Shown: one piece after another, positions 5,571 through 14,705 of the stretch
Layout of the letters: each line of letters begins with the position of its first letter
Numbering within the stretch: position 1 is the first letter of the stretch
Source of the DNA: VRUE01 sp963697915
GTDB lineage: Bacteria > Actinomycetota > Thermoleophilia > Solirubrobacterales > 70-9
Direction of reading: 5' to 3'
NCBI GenBank assembly: GCA_963697915.1
Contig: OY969103.1
Coordinates: 248,001 to 312,000 of the forward strand
Length of the DNA: 64,000 bases
The notes under the pieces: model-generated
What the model was told of the DNA's origin: nothing
The model's input: only the letters and a program-made list of their open reading frames with translations
Databases searched by the model: none
Position numbers and translations under genes: made by a program

Positions 5571-7499
5571 GCCCAGAGGACGCACCGCGGCCGCCCCCGA
5601 CGGCTCGGTGCTTCCGGCGGCAAGGGACTCGGCGGGCTCGGCAGCCGGTCGAAGCATCGAGCCCGGCGCCGTTTCGCGCCAGATGGCGAACATCATCAGG
5701 GCCGAGAAGAAGATGATGGCGGCGAAGGCGGCGACGTCGTTGAGGGGGTAGCCGTAGTGCTCGCCGTGGCTGATCGGGTTCGGGCCGCGGGTGCCGAGGG
5801 TTGCGCCAACCGCAAGGGCGAAGACCTCGAAGGCGCGGAGGACCAGGATCGCGCGAATCGCGCGCGAGCGCATCCAGGAGAAGCGCGAGGCGGCCTGCTC
5901 GATCGCGACGACGGCGATGACGGCGAGGACCCAGGCCTGCATCCCCTCGCGCAGGAAGCCGGAGGAGCCGCTCCCCCAGTAGATCCAGAAGGCGACGAAG
6001 GGGATGACGACCACCGCGACGAAGGGCCAGGTCCAGCGCTTGGCGAAGCGCCAGAGGCTGACCAGCAGGATCGGGAAGAAGAGGATCGCGAAGCCGAACG
6101 GGACCCCCGTCCAGTACTGGAAGAAGAAGTGGGAGATGCCGGGCGAGGTGCCCATCAGGGTGTTGATCGAGACGTTGTGGTCCTGGAAGATCGGCAGGTA
6201 GAGCGGCACGATCGTGTCTGCCAGCGAGGTGAGGCGGAAGGTGGTCCACTCCCAAACCGACGGGTCCCAATTGGGTGCTGCCGCCGTGACGTAGTCCAGG
6301 AAGCCGCTCTGGGAGTTGTGGGGACTGTTGGCGATCATCCAGGCGGCGACGAAGACCGCCGTGCCGGCCCCCATCCACAGCAGGGTCCCAACCCGCGGTC
6401 GCCACAGCTTCGCCCCACGCAAGGGCCAGAGCGCCAATGGCCCGAGCGCGAAGTAGCCGAGCAGCGCTCCCGGGTGAAAGAGGTAGCCGAGGCCTACCGA
6501 GAGCCCAGCCCGCAGCGGCTTGCGCTCGAACAGCCAGAGGGCGCCGAGGAGGATGAAGGAGGCGGCGAGCAGCTTCGGCCAGGTGAAGATCAGCTCGGCG
6601 AAGACGAGCGGGGTGCTGACCGCGAGGACCAGGGCGAGGCGCGCCGCCCGCGGGCCGGCGAGCTTGCGGACCAGCTCCCACATCATCAGCAGCGCGGTGG
6701 CGCTCATCGTGATCATCGCGATCCGGTAGGCCATGAAGCCCTGGGCGTCGAACGGCTCCCAATGCTGGTTGGGAACGCCGAGAACCGGGTGGCCACCGGT
6801 GAGGAGGACCACCGGAGCGCTGGCGATTCCCGCCAGCGCTCCGCGCGAGGAGAACAGGTAGGGCAGGAAGAGGTTGTAGCCGTCCGGCCCATAAGGCTTC
6901 GTGCCGTGGGCGACCATCTCGGCGACGACGAAGGGGATGCCGTTGTCGGGCCGCCCCTCGGTCCAGAAGTTGCGGCTGATCTGGCCCGCATTGAGCTCGC
7001 CGATCGGCCCGTACGACCAGAGTGAGCGGGCGATCGCCAGCCCGACCGGGATCCCGAGGAGCAGGAGCACGCGCCGCTCCTCCGCCGTCAGGAACTCCTC
7101 CTCCGGACCAGCGGCGAGGAGGACCCCGAACATGAGCCCGAGCAGCGGGGCGATGACCGCGAGGCTGGTCATCTCGGTCGCGAGGACGCCGTGCAGGCTC
7201 CAGGCGAGGCAGCCGGCGAAGATCATCACGCCGAACCCGAAGAACGGCAGGAAGGCGAGTCGAATCGAGCGACCGGAGAGCACTCGCACGGCGATCCCGG
7301 GCCCCATCACCAGCGTCACCGCGAGGCAGGTGGCAAGGGCTACGCGAACAAAGTCGAGCGCCTGCTGCCCCAGCGTCGTGTGGGTGCCTGCGGTCGCCGG
7401 ATTGGTCAACCCCAGGAGGCAGGCGAGAGCCGCCCCCGCGAGCAGAGCCAGCATGACGATTCTCTCTGCGCTGATCTGACGCATCCTCGACCGGCGCAC
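5514..7499 (-). CDS. large polytopic membrane protein, GT-C glycosyltransferase-like
   Basis: A 661-residue protein with around twelve to fourteen hydrophobic helices and a long extracytoplasmic stretch near residues 165-265 (ARSLWSYGPIGELNAGQ onwards). The general layout recalls GT-C type lipid-linked-sugar transferases of the dolichyl-phosphate-mannose group, but no clear catalytic motif was identified. The start may also be at the internal ATG at 7484. The final residues are encoded by the decayed tRNA-Trp copy, so the natural C-terminus was probably replaced. It lies in the first part of the island, before an ATP-grasp gene. Confidence 0.7.
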   Translation of the reverse strand: MRRSRMRQISAERIVMLALLAGAALACLLGLTNPATAGTHTTLGQQALDFVRVALATCLAVTLVMGPGIAVRVLSGRSIRLAFLPFFGFGVMIFAGCLAWSLHGVLATEMTSLAVIAPLLGLMFGVLLAAGPEEEFLTAEERRVLLLLGIPVGLAIARSLWSYGPIGELNAGQISRNFWTEGRPDNGIPFVVAEMVAHGTKPYGPDGYNLFLPYLFSSRGALAGIASAPVVLLTGGHPVLGVPNQHWEPFDAQGFMAYRIAMITMSATALLMMWELVRKLAGPRAARLALVLAVSTPLVFAELIFTWPKLLAASFILLGALWLFERKPLRAGLSVGLGYLFHPGALLGYFALGPLALWPLRGAKLWRPRVGTLLWMGAGTAVFVAAWMIANSPHNSQSGFLDYVTAAAPNWDPSVWEWTTFRLTSLADTIVPLYLPIFQDHNVSINTLMGTSPGISHFFFQYWTGVPFGFAILFFPILLVSLWRFAKRWTWPFVAVVVIPFVAFWIYWGSGSSGFLREGMQAWVLAVIAVVAIEQAASRFSWMRSRAIRAILVLRAFEVFALAVGATLGTRGPNPISHGEHYGYPLNDVAAFAAIIFFSALMMFAIWRETAPGSMLRPAAEPAESLAAGSTEPSGAAAVRPLGLEPAKAPVSKAGDPGFES

Positions 7500-7607
7500 C
7501 TACTCATTCCTCAAGCCCGCCGGGCGCGGACGATATAAGCGAACGCGGCGGAGCACTCGCCGGAGAGTCGAGCGGGGCCAGGGATCAGGCGATGCGCGAG
7601 GTGGTCC

Positions 7608-8783
7608 TTAGATCCTCCGTCGGGTCAGGTGGCGTCGCAGCTTGGATCGGATGCTGAGCGTCGTCGGGCCTGGGTCATGCCAGTCGAAGAAGAAGTGGTG
7701 CTTGCGGTGCAGGAGGCTGCGCAGCCAGGCGAATGCCGAGAGCTCGCCGCCGCGGCGGTATTCGCGGAAAGCCCGGAGATCCTCTATCGGGCTCCAGAGG
7801 CGCACGCCCGATCGGTAGGTCGGCATCCTCGCGACCGGCCTGCCCGCGAGATGGTCGTAGGTGATCGCGGCTATGTCGATGCCTGCCCGGCGGACGATCT
7901 CGTTGACGGCGGAGAAACGGTGGTTGAGCTCGATCAGCTTCAGCCCGTCGTCCCGAGGGTCGCGCTTGAACTCGAAGTTGGCGAGCCCTCTGAGGCCGAC
8001 CTCCCTGCAAAAACGCAAGCCCAGCTCTTCGACCTCCGGGTTGTGGTCGGTCACGAAGTAGGTCCCGAGCCCGAAATGGACCGGGTACTGGCGCAGCTTG
8101 CGCTTGGTGAAGTGAAAGAGCGGCTCGCCGTCGGCGTCCATATAGGTGTAGTAGGCGCAGTAGCGATCGTCGCCGCCGGGGACGATCTCCGTCGCGAGCA
8201 TCTCCAGGCCACGGGCCGAGGTCTGGGCGAGGATCGCCTCCAGCTCGTCGGGGCCGGCGGCCATGAACAGCTTCTCCGAGTAGTGCCTGGCGAAACGGTG
8301 GGAGTGGCGTGGCTTGACCGCGCATGGAAAGCCGATCATCTCGGCGATGGCGGGGGCGTCGGCGACGGAGGACACCGCCATCGTCGACGGCGCTTCGACA
8401 CCCGCGAGTCCCGCCAGCTCAAAGGTCCGCTGCTTGTCCAGGGCGCCGAGCGCGACCTCGTCGTCGGCCTCGATCGGCACGTACCCGAGCCCCTCCAGCC
8501 AGGTGCGATTGTGGGCCACGAACTCGAGCCCGTCGTCCCCGGCGGGCAGCACGACCGCGCCGTCATGTCGACCCTCGCCCAGCCACCCTCGCCAGCGCTC
8601 CTGCACCTCGGCGCCAGAGCCGCAGTCGACGAACTCGGTCGGCAGGCGCGAAGCTCTGACGAGCGAGTGCTCCTCGCCCAGCACGTAGACCGGCACACCG
8701 TGGCGGGCCAGGCTGCGAGTCACCGAGAGGGAAGCGCCGAGCCCCCCGAGAATGATGGCGGGCTCACGTGCATCGAGCAACAT
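7608..8783 (-). CDS. ATP-grasp ligase-like protein
   Basis: A 391-residue protein from ATG 8783 (an upstream ATG at 8828 is possible). Residues 1-100 form a nucleotide-binding-like N-domain (AIILGGLGASLSVTRSLARHG). The ATP-grasp fold follows: DKQRTFELA, PCAVKPRHSHRF with the ATP-binding Lys, and late metal ligands in NFEFKRDP and KLIELNHRFS with Glu and Asn. Members ligate a carboxylate to an amine or thiol using ATP. Substrate cannot be told from sequence. Its neighbour upstream is the broken IS3 copy, so part of its original operon may have been lost. Confidence 0.8.
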   Translation of the reverse strand: MLLDAREPAIILGGLGASLSVTRSLARHGVPVYVLGEEHSLVRASRLPTEFVDCGSGAEVQERWRGWLGEGRHDGAVVLPAGDDGLEFVAHNRTWLEGLGYVPIEADDEVALGALDKQRTFELAGLAGVEAPSTMAVSSVADAPAIAEMIGFPCAVKPRHSHRFARHYSEKLFMAAGPDELEAILAQTSARGLEMLATEIVPGGDDRYCAYYTYMDADGEPLFHFTKRKLRQYPVHFGLGTYFVTDHNPEVEELGLRFCREVGLRGLANFEFKRDPRDDGLKLIELNHRFSAVNEIVRRAGIDIAAITYDHLAGRPVARMPTYRSGVRLWSPIEDLRAFREYRRGGELSAFAWLRSLLHRKHHFFFDWHDPGPTTLSIRSKLRRHLTRRRI

Positions 8784-8882
8784 GACCAGCCGCCGCTGTC
8801 GTGACCTGGCCCTCGAGCACCAGCGCATTCACCCCACAAACGATCCCAGAGAAGATGAATGTCGTTGAGAACCGCTCGAACC

Positions 8883-8930
8883 CCGCATCGCAACGGGAGC
8901 GCGCCTGCGGAGCCGAGAAGATCGAGCGGG
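8883..8930. repeat. 48-base repeat matching the tRNA-Trp flank
   Basis: This segment matches 35652-35700 at about 43 of 49 positions with one gap. At the distant site the segment ends exactly at the 3' edge of the tRNA-Trp gene. Here it sits 16 bases from the left end of the IS3 element. It is probably a relic of a recombination event at the tRNA-Trp locus. Confidence 0.6.
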
Positions 8931-8946
8931 TGAGCCGGACCAGGTC

Positions 8947-10085
8947 TGACGGAGACCTTGATCTACCCCCGATAAAACGGAGTCGCGGTTCTGGGGTCAG
9001 GCGGCTTCCTGGGTCGTGCTGTGTAGGTCCTCGTATTCCGTCGGGCTGAGCATCCCGAGCGCCGAGTGCCGGCGCCGGGTGTTGTGGAAGAGCTCGATGT
9101 AGTCGTGGATGGCGGTGGCGAGCTCGATCCGGGTCTTTCAGCGTTTGCGGTTAAAGAGCTCGACCTGCATCCGCCCCCAGAACGACTCGACCATCGCATT
9201 GTCATATGCGCTGCCGACGGCACCCATCGACGGGGCGAGGCCGGCGTCACGAACCTTGTGGCTGAAGGCCCAGGACGCGAGGACGACGCAGCAGTAGACC
9301 TTGCTCTCTCTGGTCGGGTGCTCGGTGATGTCGGTCATCCACAACTGATTGGGGCCCTCGCGGCGGAAAACACGGCGGACCAGGTCCAGCGAGGTGACCT
9401 GCGCCATTCGCGCTCCCTTCGGCAGCCGCCGCGTCGGCAGGCCCTTGATCCCCAGCTCACCCATGATCTTGCCGACTGTGTTGTGGCCGACGACGATGTC
9501 GCGCCCGTGGCGCAGCTCGGCGGTCACGCGCTGATAGCCATAGGTGCCGCCAGATGCCTTGTGGACGTCGGCGATCTCGCCGGCGAGCCAGATCCGCCGC
9601 AGGGTGCGCGGTGGGTCCGGTCTGCCTTTCCAGTCGTAGTAGCCCGACTCCGAGACGCCGAGCACCCGGCAGGCGTGGCGCACGTTGATTCCCTGCCCGA
9701 TCAGAGAGTCGATCACCGGGAAGAGCCTTTTGGGGGGAGGTCTCCCTCGAGGAAGACCTCGTTGACCTTGCGCGAAACGGCCAGCTCGGTCTCCAGCTGC
9801 TTGATCCTGCGCTTGGCGGCGGGCGAGGTCGAGCGCCTCCTCGGTGCTCTGCCCGGGGACCTCACCGCGGTCGATCCTCTCCTGCTTTAACCAGCTGTAG
9901 ATGGTGGCGTCGCTCATCCTGAAAGTGGCGGCGAGCTGGGAGACTTTGGTGCCTGATCGAGCTAGCTCGATCACCTGATGGCGAACCTCTGCTGGGTACT
10001 TCCGGGGCATCTGAATCCTCCTTGGTGCCGAAGGACTCTAGAAACCGGACTCCGTCAAGGCGGGGGTAGATCACGGTCTCCGTCA
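8947..10085 (-). mobile_element. degenerate IS3-family insertion sequence
   Basis: An element of about 1.14 kb bounded by inverted ends that begin TGACGGAGACC and share TGATCTACCCCCG and ACGGAGTC over some 40 bases (left end from 8947, right end back from 10085). No matching target duplication is seen at the two borders, which suggests an old copy or later rearrangement. It contains one disrupted transposase and is not expected to move by itself. Confidence 0.85.
8997..10010 (-). pseudogene. IS3-family transposase, broken (orfA/orfB)
   Basis: The N-terminal HTH of OrfA is clear (KVSQLAATFRMSDATIYSWL). An RRIKQLETELAVSRKVNEV leucine-zipper stretch is present but in another frame, and a CCCCCCAAAAGG slip site leads to OrfB (KRLFPVIDSLIGQG). 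The DDE domain keeps the first Asp (WMTDITEHP) and the Glu (VESFWGRMQVEL). The central part with the second Asp is deleted between YCCVVL and ASWAFSHKVRD. A TGA at 9138-9140 replaces the Trp codon in the conserved RKRWKTR region; the remaining 46 codons continue in frame to the stop at 8997. The gene is inactive. Confidence 0.9.
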
Positions 10086-10136
10086 AACCCGGCCTGGCTC
10101 ATTGTCCCGGAGCGCTATCGGGTGGAGTAGGACCGC

Positions 10137-11012
10137 CTACCGAGAAGAAGTGACGGCATCGTCTTCCTGCGCCGGATGATTGGTGCGCCGCACGACCAGA
10201 ACCGAGCAGGGACTGCGGTGCGCGACGCGCTCGCTGACGCTTCCAAGTGCTTTCAGGCCGGTCATTCCGCGACTGCCGACCACGACGAGCGACGCACGGG
10301 CAGAGGAGGCGAACTCCTCGATGCCTCGATGCGGCGAGCCCCGCAGGGCCTCGACGTCCGCGTCCGCGCCTGCCCGCCCCACTAGCGAGGCAGCTTCCTC
10401 GGCGAGCACCCTGCCTGTGCTCGGCTCGTCGCTGACGTTCAGGCTGACCACCTTCGAGCCGTGTCGAGCAGCGATCTGGCCGGCGACCCCCGCGGCGTCG
10501 AGTGAGTCAGCCGAGCCGTCGGCCGCGTGAACGATCAGGCCCGGGAACTCGCCGCTGGCAGGGGGCCGAGCGACCAGGACCGAGCATGGCGCGTGGTGCA
10601 CCATTGCCGTTGCGACGCTCCCGAAGGCGATCCCGGTGAGGCGCGGGCCGCCATGCGAGCCGACCGAGATCAGGTCGGCGTTCTCTTCGGCCGCCGCACT
10701 CAGCAGCGCCGGCACTGAGGAGCCGCGCAGCAGAATCAACGCCAGCTCTGGAAAAGCCTCATGGGCCTTGGTGAGGGCCGCGACGCTTTCCCGTCGAAGC
10801 TCGACCTTGACAGACGGCGCATGGATGCCGGCGTGCATCGCGAGTCGGGGATCCCAAGCAGATGCACCCCAGACCATTCCGCCCTCTGCGCAAACTCCGA
10901 ATGCCTGGCTGACGGCCTCCATGCTCTGCGGGGATGAGTCGATGCCACAGAGCGTGCGGGCAAAGGTGATCGCCGGCTCCGTGGCGGTATCGGTGGTCGG
11001 CGAGGCATCCAT
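10137..11012 (-). CDS. universal stress protein, two UspA domains
   Basis: A 291-residue protein from ATG 11012 with two tandem UspA folds. The ATP-binding G-x2-G-x9-GS signatures read GSHGGPRLTGIAFGS in the first half and GSRGMTGLKALGS in the second; both are followed by the PCSVLV strand. The first domain opens with LCGIDSSPQS instead of the usual DGS. It lies 11 bases after the FAD oxidoreductase on the same strand, so they probably share a transcript. In actinobacteria such tandem proteins accumulate in hypoxia and stationary phase. Confidence 0.87.
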   Translation of the reverse strand: MDASPTTDTATEPAITFARTLCGIDSSPQSMEAVSQAFGVCAEGGMVWGASAWDPRLAMHAGIHAPSVKVELRRESVAALTKAHEAFPELALILLRGSSVPALLSAAAEENADLISVGSHGGPRLTGIAFGSVATAMVHHAPCSVLVARPPASGEFPGLIVHAADGSADSLDAAGVAGQIAARHGSKVVSLNVSDEPSTGRVLAEEAASLVGRAGADADVEALRGSPHRGIEEFASSARASLVVVGSRGMTGLKALGSVSERVAHRSPCSVLVVRRTNHPAQEDDAVTSSR

Positions 11013-11023
11013 GCTCTGCCCAA

Positions 11024-12157
11024 TCAGGCGGCCGAACGGCTGGCTTGGTCGAGGAACGGGGTCAAATACCTGCCGACGATCTTGTCCTGCTCGGCGCCGT
11101 CCCATGGCGGCTCATCGCTGGCGATCGAGGTTTCGCCGTGTCCCCCGGCTAGATAACCGGACAGGTACAGCGGCTTTCCACCGGTCCAGAGCACACCCCG
11201 CAGAACCGGATCGAGGGGCTCTGCTTCGACGTCGCAGCCGAGCTCGGTCGCGATCGCCTCGGCGGCAACGTCTGCCTGCTGGGTGGCGATGCCTCCCTGC
11301 TTGACGGGGAACGTCGTCGCGTCACCAGCCGCGTAAGTGCGCTCCATTCCTCGCACGCGACCGTGGTCATCGACGGGGATGAACCCGGCGAGGTCGTAGG
11401 GAACGCCCCCGATCCGGCGGCCTTCCATCCGCGGCAGACTGAGAACCGCGTCGGCCTCGATCGCGGCCCGCGGCGACACCGAGAGACAGCTTTCGTCCTC
11501 GTCGAAGCGGATCGGCACGGCGCCGGTCACGACCTCGATGCCGCGTTCGGCCAGCAGCGCGGCCACACGCTCGCTGACGGCGCGGCCGAAGAGATTCAGC
11601 GGCGCGTCCTCGGGGGTGACGATGACGAGACTTGCGCCCTCGACGCCCTGCTTGGAGAGCTCGGCCTCGGCGAGCAGGGCCAGCTCATACATCGGCAGTG
11701 CCCAGGTGCCCCCACCGGGCATCGTGAAGGCGACCCGGTGCAGCTTGCCCTCGCGCAGGTCGCGGACCACGTCCTGAACTCGGCCGTCGTCGGCGACGCC
11801 CCAGAAGATCACTGCCCCCGAGACGCTCGCCAGGAGCCGCGTGCCGCAGGCGACGATCAGGTAGTCGTAGGGGATCTTCTCGCCGTCGTGCGTGCAAGCT
11901 CGCTGTGCCTCGCCTTCGACCGAGCCGATGCTGGCCCGGTGATAGGTGGCGCCGCAGCGCTCGGCCAGCTCCGCCAGGTCATAGCGCATTACCCGGGAAG
12001 CCCCATAGGGCTCGGCCACGGCGAAGGGCCGGTAGATGAAGTCCTCACGCGGCGAGTACATCGCCACCTCGACACGCTCACCGGCCATCTCGTGCAGGGC
12101 GATCGCGGCCTCTAGCGCGGCGACCCCCCCACCTGCGATCAGCACCCGGGCGCTCAC
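11024..12157 (-). CDS. FAD-dependent NAD(P)/quinone oxidoreductase, SQR-like
   Basis: A 377-residue flavoprotein starting at GTG 12157, where the homologous sequence begins (ARVLIAGGGVAALEAAIAL, the FAD dinucleotide fold). Later landmarks are DYLIVACGTRLL and the second FAD contact RTYAAGDATTFPVKQGG. The architecture is that of sulfide:quinone reductases and type II NADH dehydrogenases. The catalytic cysteines of true sulfide:quinone reductase are not evident, so the electron donor is open. An upstream in-frame extension to 12340 looks like low-complexity noise. It is followed by a universal stress protein. Confidence 0.78.
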   Translation of the reverse strand: MSARVLIAGGGVAALEAAIALHEMAGERVEVAMYSPREDFIYRPFAVAEPYGASRVMRYDLAELAERCGATYHRASIGSVEGEAQRACTHDGEKIPYDYLIVACGTRLLASVSGAVIFWGVADDGRVQDVVRDLREGKLHRVAFTMPGGGTWALPMYELALLAEAELSKQGVEGASLVIVTPEDAPLNLFGRAVSERVAALLAERGIEVVTGAVPIRFDEDESCLSVSPRAAIEADAVLSLPRMEGRRIGGVPYDLAGFIPVDDHGRVRGMERTYAAGDATTFPVKQGGIATQQADVAAEAIATELGCDVEAEPLDPVLRGVLWTGGKPLYLSGYLAGGHGETSIASDEPPWDGAEQDKIVGRYLTPFLDQASRSAA

Positions 12158-12381
12158 CGTCGGCCTCCGTAGAGGTGCGTGCGCACCTGCGCCTCGAGCC
12201 TCGTCCGATCTCGCGGCTCCGCCTCTCGCCGCTCTGAGTTGGACTGCGTCCTGCGCAGAGCCCTCATCGTCTCCCCCATCAGCTCCCGAAGGTTTCGCTC
12301 TTTCCTCGCCACGGCAAGGAGTCTTCATCGCCCGGGGCAATGGGCCATCCGGAGAACCCCGTCTTCGGGCGTGCGGTCTAT

Positions 12382-12415
12382 CACCGATGCCACCGCACCG
12401 CCGCCGTCCTAGCTT
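12382..12415 (+). promoter_or_regulatory. island-type promoter of the DUF2267 gene
   Basis: CACCGATG at 12382-12389, 20 bases, then TAGCTT at 12410-12415. The first element matches the CCCGGATG box of the Hsp20 and stress-protein promoters at 6 of 8 positions with identical spacing. The start codon follows 6 bases after the -10 box, so the transcript should be leaderless. Confidence 0.5.
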
Positions 12416-12421
12416 GGGTCA

Positions 12422-12841
12422 ATGGCCGAGATCGCGATCATCGCGCAGAGTGTCGAGAAGGCCCACATCTGGCTGGGCGAGATGGCCGACGAGATCGGAA
12501 CCGACGATCGCCAGGAGGCCTACCGCGTGCTGCGCGCCTACCTCCACGCCCTCCGGGATCGACTTCCGGTGGACGAGGCCGCGCAGCTCGCCGCCCAGCT
12601 CCCGGAGTTGATCCGCGGCATCTACTACGAGGGATGGGACCCGAGCAAGACCCCGGTGCGCTACCGCGGGCTCGCGGACTTCCTCGACCGAATCGCCCGG
12701 GAAGCGAACCTCGACGGGGAGACCGAGGCCTCCTATGCGGTCAGCTCCGCGGCAAAGGTCCTTCGACGGCGTGTCTCCGCCGGGGAGCTCGAGGACATCC
12801 GGGCAATCCTTCCCGACGATCTGAAAGTCATCCTCAGCTAG
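12422..12841 (+). CDS. DUF2267 protein
   Basis: A 139-residue all-helical protein. It has the DUF2267 pattern: an early helix with a WLGEMADEIG, DRQEAYRVLRAYLHALRDRL, then LPELIRGIYYEGWDP and a final region ending in LPDDLKVIL. Members are small stress-associated proteins of unknown biochemical role, often near universal stress proteins and Hsp20 in actinobacteria, as here. The ATG lies only 6 bases after the proposed -10 box and lacks a ribosome binding site. Confidence 0.85.
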   Translation: MAEIAIIAQSVEKAHIWLGEMADEIGTDDRQEAYRVLRAYLHALRDRLPVDEAAQLAAQLPELIRGIYYEGWDPSKTPVRYRGLADFLDRIAREANLDGETEASYAVSSAAKVLRRRVSAGELEDIRAILPDDLKVILS

Positions 12842-12851
12842 ATCGGTCAGT

Positions 12852-13151
12852 TCAGTTGACGCCGAGGAGGTCGCGGGCCTCCTCGACCTCGAGGTCACCG
12901 GCGGATGCCTTGAAGCCGACCGTATCGGTGTAGTCACCGGCTCCGGCCTCGGTCTTCATGCTCGCGTCGGCTGGAGTCACTCCGACATCTGCGAGATCGC
13001 GGGCCATGCTGGGATCGAAGCACCGAGCCTTAAGCCACTCCTCGACCTCGTCGGCCTCAAAACCAGATTCGATCCAGGTTTCGGCGGTGTCGTAGGGATT
13101 GCCGCCGTGGGCGAAGTGCCCGTGCCGCTCGATCACATCGCGAACCGTCAT
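12852..13151 (-). CDS. small acidic hypothetical protein
   Basis: A 99-residue protein from ATG 13151, preceded by GGAGG 9 bases upstream, which selects this start over the longer frame. It begins MTVRDVIERHGHFAHGGNPYDTAETW-like with a histidine-rich patch (residues 10-16) and continues with short acidic helices containing WIESGFEADEVEEWLKARCF. No domain is recognised. It is convergent with the DUF2267 gene and divergent from hsp20, within the stress-gene block, so it may be regulated with them. Confidence 0.65.
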   Translation of the reverse strand: MTVRDVIERHGHFAHGGNPYDTAETWIESGFEADEVEEWLKARCFDPSMARDLADVGVTPADASMKTEAGAGDYTDTVGFKASAGDLEVEEARDLLGVN

Positions 13152-13283
13152 CGTCGGAAGCCTCCAACCAAATCGAAGAAAGGGGCTGTGGCGGGAGGGA
13201 GCGGCCCGGGATCGGAATTGGGTCGTCTCGCTCCTCACCGTCGTCTCCATAACGCCATCTTCCGGCGCTGGTTCGCCGTGCAC

Positions 13284-13352
13284 ATCGGGGTCCTACCGCC
13301 CCAGCCGCTGTGGCCTTACCCGGATGCCAAGCGACCAGACCGGGCCTAGATT
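13284..13352 (+). promoter_or_regulatory. hsp20 promoter with two upstream boxes
   Basis: ATCGGGGTCC at 13284-13293, 25 bases, CCCGGATG at 13319-13326, 20 bases, TAGATT at 13347-13352. The same three elements in nearly the same spacing precede the stress-protein gene at 32669. The CCCGGATG box reaches the -35 position and no standard -35 hexamer is seen, which suggests activator dependence. Confidence 0.65.
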
Positions 13353-13386
13353 CGGAGTAAGCCAATCCCAGACCAAGGAGGCTCCT

Positions 13387-13827
13387 ATGGCCGAGACGAC
13401 CGTATGGCGACCGTTCACAGACTTCGGCGAGCTGAGGCACCGGGCCGACCAGTTGTTCCGCGAGATGGGACTCGGCGGCGAGGGCAACTGGGCGCCCTCA
13501 GTGGACGTGACCCACAAGGACGGCACGGTGATCCTGCGCGCCGATCTGCCTGGGATCAAGCCCGACGACGTGAAGATCACCGTAGAGGACGATGTGCTCA
13601 CGGTTTCCGGCGAGCACACCGAGGAGACCGAGGAGGAGGGCGAGAACTACATGCGTCGCGAGCGCCGTCGCGGATCGTTCTCGCGCTCGATGTCGCTTCC
13701 CAGTGGCGTCGAGGCAGAGGACATCGAGGCGACCACCGAGGATGGCGTCCTCGAGGTGACGATCCCACTGCCCGCAGCCGAGCAGAAGAAGCCGGTGGAG
13801 ATCACGCCAAAGTCGAAGGCGGACTAG
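13387..13827 (+). CDS. small heat-shock protein, Hsp20/alpha-crystallin
   Basis: A 146-residue holdase chaperone that keeps unfolding proteins soluble. ATG 13387 has a good AAGGAG site. The alpha-crystallin domain spans about residues 38-130 and shows the family landmarks DLPGIKPDDVKITVEDDVLTV and the closing GVLEVTIPLP with the Gly-x-Leu signature; a C-terminal IxI-like tail (VEITPK) follows. It heads a likely operon with a universal stress protein 3 bases downstream, then PEP synthase and alcohol dehydrogenase. This is reminiscent of hspX (acr) in the mycobacterial DosR regulon. Confidence 0.93.
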   Translation: MAETTVWRPFTDFGELRHRADQLFREMGLGGEGNWAPSVDVTHKDGTVILRADLPGIKPDDVKITVEDDVLTVSGEHTEETEEEGENYMRRERRRGSFSRSMSLPSGVEAEDIEATTEDGVLEVTIPLPAAEQKKPVEITPKSKAD

Positions 13828-13830
13828 CCG

Positions 13831-14682
13831 GTGCGCCTGCTGGTCGCCTTCGACGGCAGCGACGGAGGTCGCGACGCGCTGGAGCTCACCCGGGTCCTGG
13901 CCACTTCCGCTCAGGACCCGAGCGCGCTGGTCGTCTCCGTCCTCTTCCTCGTCTCCGGACCAATGTCGATCGAACACCCCCAGCTGTCCGCAGAGGAAGA
14001 AGCCGCGGCTGCACCCCTGTTTGAGGAGGCGCTGGAAAAGCTCACGGGCATCGACGTCGAGACCCGCGGCTACGGCGGCGGCTCTCCGGCGGAAGTTCTC
14101 ACCATGCTCGCCGAGGAAGAGGACTTCGACGCCATCGTCATCGGCTCACCCCACCGCGGTGCCGTTGGCCGAGTGATGATCGGGAGCGTCGCGATGAACC
14201 TCCTCAGCGGTGCGCCGGCAGACGTCGCGGTGGCGCCGAGGGGATACGCCGAAGCCAAACACGAGACGCTCAGGGAGATCGCGGTCGGCTACGACGGGGC
14301 TCCCGAAGCAAAGGTGGCTTTGCGGCGTGCCGAAAGGCTCGCAAGGCCATCCAACGCCAGGATCAAGCTCCTCACCGTCGTCACGCCGCCGGTCGCGACG
14401 CCGGCGATGGTGCCGGGGACCTATTCGCCTGAATACCCGCCCGAGCCCGAGAGGGTCGTCCAGGAGGGTCTCGACTCGATCGAGGCCGCACTCGCCGCCG
14501 AGTCCACCCGACTCGACGGTGACCCGGCGACCGAGCTGGCGAGGGAATGTGAGGAAAGCGTCGACCTGTTGGTCGTCGGATCTCGCGGCTACGGGCCGTT
14601 GGCGCGAGTGCTCCTCGGCTCGGTCTCCAGAAAGATCGCTGGGGACGCCCCGTGTCCCTTACTCGTCGTGCGACGGCCGTGA
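13831..14682 (+). CDS. universal stress protein, two UspA domains
   Basis: A 283-residue protein starting at GTG 13831, 3 bases after hsp20. Both halves open with a canonical Asp/Gly motif (LLVAFDGSDGG and IAVGYDGAPEA) and carry the ATP-binding G-x2-G-x9-GS signature (GSPHRGAVGRVMIGS; GSRGYGPLARVLLGS). The full motif set suggests a nucleotide-binding tandem UspA that acts as a signalling or protective factor under energy stress. The downstream PEP synthase gene starts 23 bases after its stop. Confidence 0.9.
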   Translation: MRLLVAFDGSDGGRDALELTRVLATSAQDPSALVVSVLFLVSGPMSIEHPQLSAEEEAAAAPLFEEALEKLTGIDVETRGYGGGSPAEVLTMLAEEEDFDAIVIGSPHRGAVGRVMIGSVAMNLLSGAPADVAVAPRGYAEAKHETLREIAVGYDGAPEAKVALRRAERLARPSNARIKLLTVVTPPVATPAMVPGTYSPEYPPEPERVVQEGLDSIEAALAAESTRLDGDPATELARECEESVDLLVVGSRGYGPLARVLLGSVSRKIAGDAPCPLLVVRRP

Positions 14683-14705
14683 GTGGCGGCTCGCAAAGCC
14701 CTGCC

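Noticed and set aside
12158..12340. Longer start for the FAD oxidoreductase
   Set aside because: Low-complexity sequence before the conserved dinucleotide fold; GTG 12157 fits.
13099..13386. Longer start for hsp20
   Set aside because: Would include the promoter boxes and a divergent gene; ATG 13387 has AAGGAG and the normal family start.
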